A stretch of DNA of 10,995 nt, taken from NCBI GenBank assembly GCA_913054565.1, contig CAJXHW010000037.1:1-10995 (forward strand), given 5' to 3'. This document shows positions 6,281 to 10,995 of the stretch, piece after piece (position 1 is the stretch's first letter; every line of letters starts with the position of its first letter). The stretch is from an uncultured Kordia sp. GTDB lineage: Bacteria > Bacteroidota > Bacteroidia > Flavobacteriales > Flavobacteriaceae. The position numbers were made by a program, and so were the translations under genes. The notes beneath the pieces are model-generated. The model saw nothing but the letters and a program-made list of their open reading frames with translations, ran no database searches and had not been told where the DNA came from.

Positions 6281-7153
6281 ATGAAGAATAAGAAAACTAT
6301 TATCGTCATTGGGTTATTCATTACTATACTTTCAATAGTGTTATGGTATACTAGGCCTGTAAAAACAAATAATAATTTTTCAGCATTAGCAAAGGTAGCT
6401 CTGCGTGATGTTGGCCATCAGTTATTACAAGCAAAAAACGATGCAACCTCTGTTGTCCTTCCGGTAATAGAAAAGAGCACTAATAGGTTTGTGTTGTCTT
6501 TTGAAGCTCAATTAGCTATAAATCCAGACAGTTTAATACGCTTTACGCAACAAAGCTTTCAAAAAGCCAAGTTGCCAAATACGTATTTGTTAGAAGTGTT
6601 CCAGTGCAATACATCGGAAGTTGCCTATAGCTACACCATGAATAAAAACAAAAATAAGGCTATAATACCTTGCAGAGGACGAATATTACCCCAACAATGT
6701 TATCGTATTGAAGTGCAATTTACAGATGTTTCAACATCTAAAAATGTCCCTATGGCTTGGTATTACATTTTATTTAGTGCTGCAGCATTAGCACTAATAC
6801 TACAATTCAAAAAAAAGCCCTCAGTTGCAAATCAAACTACAATTACAACTAATGAAAATTACACTGCAATAGGAAGTTTTCAATTTTATCCTGAACAAAA
6901 TAAATTAGTAAAACAAGCTCAAGAAATTTCTTTATCAAGAAAAGAGTGTGAAATATTAGCTATTTTTATTGATAAACCTAACCAAATTATTAAGCGTGAA
7001 GAGCTAATCAAAAAAGTATGGGAAGATCAAGGCGTAGTTGTTGGACGTAGTTTAGACACCTATATTTCAAAATTGCGAAAAAAACTAAAAGATGACGATC
7101 GTATTAAACTAACAAACGTTCATGGTGTGGGGTATAAACTTGAAGTAAGTTAA
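6281..7153 (+). CDS. Transmembrane one-component regulator with C-terminal OmpR-type winged helix
   Basis: This 290-residue protein appears to join a periplasmic sensor directly to DNA binding. A first membrane helix covers about 6-23, a periplasmic domain about 24-157, a second helix about 158-175 (WYYILFSAAALALIL), and a cytoplasmic Trans_reg_C winged helix about 196-289. The winged helix contains LSRKECEIL (218-226), REELIKKVW (239-247), RSLDTYISKLRKKL (256-269) and the wing motif VHGVGYKL (280-287). There is no receiver or kinase domain, so it is a one-component system. The topology is the reverse of ToxR/CadC, where the DNA-binding domain is N-terminal. The periplasmic part holds C109, C131 and C140, raising the possibility of disulfide or redox sensing. 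Its own divergent neighbour encodes an exported protein, and AGTGT(C/A)AA repeats lie between them as a candidate operator. The Crp/Fnr gene follows 55 bp downstream. Confidence 0.88.
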   Translation: MKNKKTIIVIGLFITILSIVLWYTRPVKTNNNFSALAKVALRDVGHQLLQAKNDATSVVLPVIEKSTNRFVLSFEAQLAINPDSLIRFTQQSFQKAKLPNTYLLEVFQCNTSEVAYSYTMNKNKNKAIIPCRGRILPQQCYRIEVQFTDVSTSKNVPMAWYYILFSAAALALILQFKKKPSVANQTTITTNENYTAIGSFQFYPEQNKLVKQAQEISLSRKECEILAIFIDKPNQIIKREELIKKVWEDQGVVVGRSLDTYISKLRKKLKDDDRIKLTNVHGVGYKLEVS

Positions 7154-7208
7154 TAAATATATCTTACAGCATAGTTAAAGTATGCGTTGAAGTGTTTAAA
7201 TTAGTATC

Positions 7209-7808
7209 ATGGAGTTACGTAATTTTAAAGCGTATTTGTGTAATAAAGGTGGTTTATCAGATTTTGATTACCAAAAAATCCAATCTTTTATTACTACTAA
7301 AAAAATACCAAAAGGCGAATACCTGTTACAGCAAGGTCATATATGCCAACATTTCTTTTTTGTAGAAACTGGCTTATTACGTATGTATGCCTTAAACGAG
7401 GATGGAAGGGAAAATATCCTACAATTCGCCACCGAAAACTGGATAGTAAGTGATCGAGGAAGTGTATATTTTAATGAACCTTCTAGCTATTATATTGATG
7501 CTGTTGAAGATACTTTGGTCGTTATGCTTGATGACGATTTTATAAAAGAGGTATCAAGTATCAATTCAGAATTTAGAGAAAAAAATGAGCGCTTGCTACA
7601 AAACCATATCAGACATTTGTATAAGCGTATAAGTCAGTTGTTAGGTGTTTCGGCAAGAACACGTTATTTAGATTTTGTAGCAATGTATCCAGACATAATG
7701 CTGCGTGTACCACAGTGGATGGTAGCTTCCTACTTAGGTATAACTCCTGAAAGTTTAAGTCGTGTTCGTAAAGCATTGGCAGATGAAAACTTTAACCCTA
7801 ATAACTAA
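7209..7808 (+). CDS. Crp/Fnr family transcriptional regulator
   Basis: A 199-residue cytoplasmic regulator with a cyclic-nucleotide-binding-like beta barrel (about 24-110) and a C-terminal helix-turn-helix. The barrel shows IPKGEYLLQQGHICQHFFFV (33-52) and a G-LLR turn (55-58). The long dimer helix covers about 120-145. The recognition region VPQWMVASYLGITPESLSRVRKAL (167-190) matches the HTH_Crp pattern. The N-terminal Cys cluster of Fnr is absent, and I do not see the intact phosphate-binding motif of cAMP-responsive Crp, so the ligand is unknown. The ATG at 7209 has no Shine-Dalgarno sequence, but the family N-terminus (short helix, then barrel) fits this start. It sits just before a pirin gene cluster on the same strand and could regulate it; a TTGTA-N7-TACAA dyad precedes the next gene. 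Confidence 0.92.
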   Translation: MELRNFKAYLCNKGGLSDFDYQKIQSFITTKKIPKGEYLLQQGHICQHFFFVETGLLRMYALNEDGRENILQFATENWIVSDRGSVYFNEPSSYYIDAVEDTLVVMLDDDFIKEVSSINSEFREKNERLLQNHIRHLYKRISQLLGVSARTRYLDFVAMYPDIMLRVPQWMVASYLGITPESLSRVRKALADENFNPNN

Positions 7809-7865
7809 GCCGTAATTTAAAACCACAAGAGCTTCTTATCATAGGTCAATGCATAGCTTTTTAAG

Positions 7866-7882
7866 TTGTAGTAATTTTACAA
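7866..7882. promoter_or_regulatory. TTGTA-N7-TACAA dyad overlapping a -7-like box
   Basis: A 5-7-5 inverted repeat, TTGTA (7866-7870) and TACAA (7878-7882), lies 22-38 nt before the ATG of the 115-residue gene and overlaps TAATTTTA (7872-7879), a near match to the -7 consensus. Crp/Fnr dimers bind dyads of this kind, although their usual spacer is 4-6 bp. It is a candidate site for the regulator encoded immediately upstream. AAAGGA at 7892-7897 is a plausible ribosome binding site for the gene. Confidence 0.3.
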
Positions 7883-7903
7883 TACTAAAATAAAGGATCT
7901 ATT

Positions 7904-8251
7904 ATGAGACATTTAGAAGTGCTAGTAGTAAGTAAAAATACTATACCAACAAAAGTAAATTGGAAAATTACAAACCTATCTTTAGTAGAAAAAGCTATAG
8001 AGCAACTATACCACCATAAATATAAAGTGGTTGCCATAGCAGCGGATGTTGATACTATTGAGAAAAAGAAATTACAACAGCTTTTAAAGCGTAGTTTTTC
8101 TGAAATACCTGTTACAGAATTTAATAACGAAAATAACTTAGCTGAAGCTATACATACTGCCTATTGGAGTAAAAAAAGAACCTATAATAAAAATACTTTT
8201 TTAGACAATTCATTTGAACTACAATTAGCAAACAAACTAAGTTTAAATTAA
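7904..8251 (+). CDS. Hypothetical protein, 115 aa, possible receiver-like alpha/beta fold
   Basis: I do not recognise this family. The protein is soluble, with no signal peptide or membrane segment. Visible secondary structure suggests an alpha/beta fold: strand LEVLVVSKN (4-12), helix LSLVEKAIEQLYHHK (25-39), strand YKVVAIAADVD (40-50), helix EKKKLQQLLKRSF (53-65), strand EIPVTEFNN (67-75), then helix LAEAIHTAYWSKKR (79-92) and a polar tail. The order of strands and helices and the V-A-I-A-A-D-V-D edge recall a degenerate receiver or pseudo-receiver domain, but the phosphoacceptor pattern of a true response regulator is not evident, so this is speculative. AAAGGA lies about 7 nt before the ATG. 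The pirin gene starts only 10 nt after its stop, so the two are almost certainly cotranscribed, which suggests a shared physiological role. Confidence 0.75.
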   Translation: MRHLEVLVVSKNTIPTKVNWKITNLSLVEKAIEQLYHHKYKVVAIAADVDTIEKKKLQQLLKRSFSEIPVTEFNNENNLAEAIHTAYWSKKRTYNKNTFLDNSFELQLANKLSLN

Positions 8252-8261
8252 AAACGATACG

Positions 8262-9134
8262 ATGAAAACAAAAAATATTGAAAAAGTAGTAAAGCCAGGA
8301 ACCCCACATTTTGTGGGTGACGGATTTCGAGTACATAACTTTATACCAGGAACATCCACAATGAAACGTATGGATCCGTTTATTATGATGGATTACAACA
8401 GCAAATATAATTTTCCGCCAACCGATATACCAAAAGGAGTAGGAGTGCATCCGCACAGAGGTTTTGAAACCGTAACTATTGCTTACAAAGGCCGTGTTGA
8501 GCATGGTGATAGTGCAGGTGGTGGAGGTATTATTGGTGAAGGTGATGTGCAATGGATGACGGCAGCTTCTGGAGTATTGCATAAAGAATTTCACGAAACC
8601 GAATGGAGTAAAACAGGAGGGGAGTTTCAAATGGTGCAGCTTTGGGTAAATCTTCCTGCAAAAGACAAGATGAGTTCACCAAAATACCAAGCCATTTCAA
8701 ATGCTGATATTAAAAAAGTAATATTAGCTGATGATGCAGGTGAAGTAGAGGTAATTGCAGGCGAATACCAAGGAAATAAAGGTGCAGCATCAACATTTTC
8801 TCCTATTAACATGTTAAATCTAAAATTAAAAAAAGGAGCAAAAACAACACTATCATTTCCTAAACATTATACTACAGGGCTGTTGATGGTTGAGGGTGAT
8901 GCCAAGCTAAACGATAATACTAATGTACCACAAGATCATTTTGTGCTATTTAGTAACGATGGTGAAAACTTTACTATTGAAGCTTTAGATGATGCTGTGA
9001 TTTTGGTGCTAAGTGGTGAACCAATTAACGAGCCAATAGCGGCGCATGGGCCATTTGTAATGAATACTCAAGAGGAGTTAATTCAAGCCTTTCAAGACTT
9101 CAATACAGGAAAGTTCGGATATTTAGAAGATTAA
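8262..9134 (+). CDS. Pirin family protein (bicupin), copy 1
   Basis: Pirins are bicupin proteins that bind a metal, usually iron, in the N-terminal cupin; bacterial members can show quercetin dioxygenase activity, and others act as redox-responsive protein partners. This 290-residue copy is full length. The pirin signature HPHRGFETVT lies at 63-72, and the metal ligands H63, H65, H107 and E109 (VLHKE) have the spacing seen in human pirin and E. coli YhhW. Further markers are GEGDVQWMTAASGV (92-105), MVQLWVNLP (124-132) and the C-terminal GEP-IxEPIAAHGPFVMNT segment (about 252-270). It starts 10 nt after the preceding small gene, with no separate promoter, and ends 11 nt before a strong terminator. 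The substrate is unknown. Confidence 0.95.
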   Translation: MKTKNIEKVVKPGTPHFVGDGFRVHNFIPGTSTMKRMDPFIMMDYNSKYNFPPTDIPKGVGVHPHRGFETVTIAYKGRVEHGDSAGGGGIIGEGDVQWMTAASGVLHKEFHETEWSKTGGEFQMVQLWVNLPAKDKMSSPKYQAISNADIKKVILADDAGEVEVIAGEYQGNKGAASTFSPINMLNLKLKKGAKTTLSFPKHYTTGLLMVEGDAKLNDNTNVPQDHFVLFSNDGENFTIEALDDAVILVLSGEPINEPIAAHGPFVMNTQEELIQAFQDFNTGKFGYLED

Positions 9135-9145
9135 TGACTAGTTTC

Positions 9146-9177
9146 AAAAAGTAGTTTCTAACCAGACTACTTTTTTT
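9146..9177 (+). terminator. Rho-independent terminator after pirin 1
   Basis: AAAAAGTAGT (9146-9155) and ACTACTTTTT (9166-9175) form a 10-bp stem with a 10-nt loop, running into seven consecutive T residues (9171-9177). It lies 11 nt past the pirin stop codon and is a textbook intrinsic terminator, separating the first pirin transcript from the acetyltransferase/pirin 2 unit. Confidence 0.78.
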
Positions 9178-9179
9178 AT

Positions 9180-9187
9180 TATCTTTA
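9180..9187 (+). promoter_or_regulatory. Candidate -7 element for the acetyltransferase/pirin 2 operon
   Basis: TATCTTTA differs from TAnnTTTG at the last base and lies right after the terminator, 5 nt before the ATG at 9193. A start from it would produce a nearly leaderless message. No TTG is seen at the -33 distance, so confidence is low, but some promoter is expected after such a strong terminator. Confidence 0.3.
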
Positions 9188-9192
9188 TAGAA

Positions 9193-9510
9193 ATGGAAAA
9201 AGAATATAAAAATAGTTCATTAGTTAATAACAAAACTCAAAACCGATTTGAGATAGTGGTTAATGATAGTATAGCATTTATTGATTATACAGAAAAAGAC
9301 AAGCAAGTTGCACTAGTACATACCGAAGTGCCTGAAGTTATAGGCGGTAAAGGAGTTGCTGCAGCATTGGTTGAAAAAACATTATATTATCTTGAAAATA
9401 ATAACAAATCCTTATTGCCATTATGCCCTTATGTATTTGCTTATATTAAAAGGCATCCGGAATGGAAACGTATTGTAGATGAACGTTTTCAAGGCTACAA
9501 TAAATTATAA
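9193..9510 (+). CDS. Small GNAT-like N-acetyltransferase (COG2388/YjdJ type)
   Basis: A compact 105-residue member of the minimal Gcn5-related acetyltransferase group; its acceptor is unknown. The pattern is typical: NRFEIVVNDSIAFIDY (17-32), then VHTEVPEVIGGKGVAAALVE (42-61), where HTEVP and the G-G-K-G-V-A loop form the acetyl-CoA pyrophosphate-binding region, and the C-terminal LCPYVFAYIKRHPEWKRIVD (77-96) with the conserved C-P-Y and HPE. Proteins of this type are shorter than normal GNATs and lack the N-terminal strands, so full length is expected here. Its stop codon is 3 nt before the pirin 2 ATG, so the two are one transcript and translationally close. No Shine-Dalgarno sequence precedes the start. 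Confidence 0.9.
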   Translation: MEKEYKNSSLVNNKTQNRFEIVVNDSIAFIDYTEKDKQVALVHTEVPEVIGGKGVAAALVEKTLYYLENNNKSLLPLCPYVFAYIKRHPEWKRIVDERFQGYNKL

Positions 9511-9513
9511 AAT

Positions 9514-10401
9514 ATGTCCAACACCAAACTTATTATAGCAGAACGCAGCGCTAATATTGGTAATTTTATGGTGGGGCGTCTGTTACCATTTCGTCAAAAA
9601 CGTATGGTAGGCCCTTTCATATTTATTGACCATATGGGACCTGTATGTATGAGTGATCACGACAATTTGGATATTGCTATGCATCCACATATTGGCTTAT
9701 CAACCTTAACCTTTTTGTTTGAAGGTGCTATAATGCATCGTGATAGTTTAGGAACCGAAGTTGAAATCACCCCAGGAGCTGTTAATTGGATGACTGCCGG
9801 TAGAGGAGTAGTGCATACCGAACGTACACCTAAACACCTTCGTGATTCCAAAAAAAGGATTCATGGTTTACAAATTTGGGTAGCTTTACCCAAGGCAGAG
9901 GAGCAGTGTGAACCATCCTTTACACATGTTTCGGCAACTCAGATTCCTACTTGGAAAATCAATGCAGTACAATTTAAGCTAATAGCTGGTAAGGCTTTCG
10001 GAAAGCAATCACCCGTGCCAGTATATAGTCCATTGTATTTTATTGAAATAAAATCTGATGCCCCCCAAACCATTTCTATTGGCGAGCATTTATTTGGCGA
10101 AAGCGCACTTTACATTTTAGAAGGAAGTATTACTAACGATGGGCATTCTTACGGACCAAAACAATTATTGGTGGCTAAGGAAGTATCACTTTGTGACTTT
10201 GAAATGGCAGCTAATTCAACAGTCTATATTTTTGGTGGCGAACCCTTTCCTGAAGAACGTTTTATCGAATGGAACTTTGTAGCGTCAGACAAAGCAATTA
10301 TAGAAAAAGCGAAAAATGATTGGCAAAATAATGCCTTCCCATCAGTACCAAATGAAGAAGGACGCATACCATTGCCGTCACCAATAAAAAATGATTTCTA
10401 A
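9514..10401 (+). CDS. Pirin family protein (bicupin), copy 2
   Basis: A second full-length pirin of 295 residues with the metal ligands H57 and H59 (MHPHIGLST) and H101 and E103 (VVHTE), at the same numbering as YhhW. Other family markers are GPFIFIDHMGP (33-43), PGAVNWMTAGRGV (87-99) and GLQIWVALP (118-126), while the C-terminal cupin carries GGEPFPEERFIEWNFVAS. Compared with copy 1 the cupin edge is HIGLSTLTF instead of HRGFETVTI, and large parts differ, so this is an old paralogue and not a recent duplication. It is directly linked to the acetyltransferase gene (3-nt gap) and is followed 34 nt later by the TMEM175-like gene on the same strand. Substrate or partner is unknown. Confidence 0.95.
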   Translation: MSNTKLIIAERSANIGNFMVGRLLPFRQKRMVGPFIFIDHMGPVCMSDHDNLDIAMHPHIGLSTLTFLFEGAIMHRDSLGTEVEITPGAVNWMTAGRGVVHTERTPKHLRDSKKRIHGLQIWVALPKAEEQCEPSFTHVSATQIPTWKINAVQFKLIAGKAFGKQSPVPVYSPLYFIEIKSDAPQTISIGEHLFGESALYILEGSITNDGHSYGPKQLLVAKEVSLCDFEMAANSTVYIFGGEPFPEERFIEWNFVASDKAIIEKAKNDWQNNAFPSVPNEEGRIPLPSPIKNDF

Positions 10402-10435
10402 TATGATATCATTATAACTTCAACTCTAAAATACT

Positions 10436-10975
10436 ATGAAAACAGGACGACTAGAAGCATTTAGTGATGGCGTGTTAGCTATCGTTATTACTATAATGGT
10501 GTTAGAAATGAAAGCACCAGAAGACACTACGCTTAAAGGATTACTCTCTGTGGCACCAGTATTTATAAGCTATCTGTTAAGTTTTATTTATATAGGAATT
10601 TACTGGAATAACCATCACCATTTAATGCATGTAACCCAAAAAGTAAATGGTAAAATATTATGGGCTAATTTACATTTGTTGTTTTGGTTGTCACTTATTC
10701 CTTTTACAACTAGTTGGTTGGGTGAACATAACCATTATACCGAAGCCTTGCCAGTAGCAACCTATGGCCTTGTACTGCTAATGAGTGCAATTGCCTATTT
10801 TATTTTAGAACGTACCTTAAAAAAGCACCACGACGATAATTATGCCTTGACTAAATTGAGCACCAGTAGCATTAAAGATTACATATCTTTGGGTTTTTAC
10901 GTAGTATCCATTCCTTTAGCTTATATAAACAACTGGATATCTATTAGTTGTTATATACTTGTTGCTTTAATATAG
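10436..10975 (+). CDS. TMEM175/DUF1211 potassium channel family protein, 3'-truncated
   Basis: Bacterial TMEM175 homologues are small membrane proteins that form tetrameric potassium-permeable channels without the classical TVGYG filter. The signature R5-x-x-x-F9-S10-D11-G-V-x-A-I lies in the first helix, followed by VLEMKAP (22-28). Membrane segments appear near 7-25, 40-57, 74-92, 104-124, 147-163 and 165-179, with the conserved YWNNHHHL at 56-63. The sixth helix is cut: the last genomic codon is ATA (Ile179), and the apparent TAG stop at 10973-10975 uses two bases that belong to sequencing adapter. The real protein therefore continues off the contig, probably by about 10-25 residues given the usual family length near 190-200. 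The gene may share the acetyltransferase/pirin 2 transcript (34-nt gap, no terminator seen). Confidence 0.9.
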   Translation: MKTGRLEAFSDGVLAIVITIMVLEMKAPEDTTLKGLLSVAPVFISYLLSFIYIGIYWNNHHHLMHVTQKVNGKILWANLHLLFWLSLIPFTTSWLGEHNHYTEALPVATYGLVLLMSAIAYFILERTLKKHHDDNYALTKLSTSSIKDYISLGFYVVSIPLAYINNWISISCYILVALI

Positions 10976-10995
10976 ATCGGAAGAGCACACGTCTG
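10974..10995 (+). other. Illumina TruSeq adapter remnant at contig end
   Basis: The final 22 bases begin AGATCGGAAGAGC and match, without mismatch, the start of the standard Illumina TruSeq read-through adapter. This is synthetic sequence left untrimmed in the assembly, not genomic DNA. The true genomic sequence ends at about 10973. It creates a false stop codon in the last gene. Confidence 0.98.

Noticed and set aside
8262..10401. Recent tandem duplication of pirin
   Set aside because: Both copies share the metal ligands and core motifs, but the rest of the sequences differ widely, including at the HPH motif, so they are old paralogues.
10403..10412. Palindrome ATGATATCAT between pirin 2 and the TMEM175-like gene as operator or terminator
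   Set aside because: Only 10 bp, AT-rich, no loop and no T-tract; insufficient to call.
1..10995. CRISPR array, transposon, integrase, tRNA/rRNA or toxin-antitoxin or other defence island
   Set aside because: No repeat-spacer pattern, transposase-like or integrase-like protein, terminal inverted repeats, cloverleaf-like sequence or known defence domain was seen on either strand.

Overview
The window looks like one complete assembly contig from a member of the Bacteroidota, most likely a flavobacterium. The DNA is AT-rich, start codons mostly lack strong Shine-Dalgarno sequences, and several gene starts are preceded by Bacteroidota-type -7 boxes (TAnnTTTG). The protein families and their style (two-component-propeller lipoprotein, SelO ending in CSS, DUF1853 ending in VVWW) also fit that group. 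Both ends of the contig are artificial boundaries. The left end cuts into an FAD-dependent oxidoreductase, so its annotated GTG start is really an internal Val codon. The right end carries 22 bases matching the Illumina TruSeq adapter (10974-10995). The last gene's stop codon is formed at the junction with that adapter.

Layout, left to right. A 5'-truncated BBE-type FAD-linked oxidoreductase (+) faces selO (-) across a hairpin terminator. Upstream of selO, on the same strand, lies a DUF1853 protein with a nuclease-like residue pattern. It has a good promoter but no canonical start codon that keeps its conserved N-terminus. A divergent intergenic region with a 17-bp direct repeat leads to a small conserved protein (+). 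Then come two minus-strand genes, a seven-bladed-propeller lipoprotein and a small exported protein. The exported protein is divergent from an unusual one-component regulator that has two membrane segments and a C-terminal OmpR-type DNA-binding domain. Their shared promoter region holds phased AGTGT(C/A)AA repeats that could be its operator.

The right third is a plus-strand run. It contains a Crp/Fnr-family regulator, a small unknown protein, a pirin, a strong terminator, a small GNAT-like acetyltransferase (COG2388 type), a second pirin, and a TMEM175/DUF1211-type potassium channel missing its last residues. The run suggests a redox or metabolic stress module, with two metal-binding pirins next to a Crp/Fnr sensor, but no substrate or signal can be read from sequence alone.

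I see no mobile element, CRISPR array, tRNA or rRNA. Most genes are ordinary flavobacterial housekeeping or accessory genes. The observations most worth following are the adapter artefact, the membrane-bound regulator with its exported partner and repeats, the DUF1853 start problem, and the pirin/GNAT/pirin cluster.
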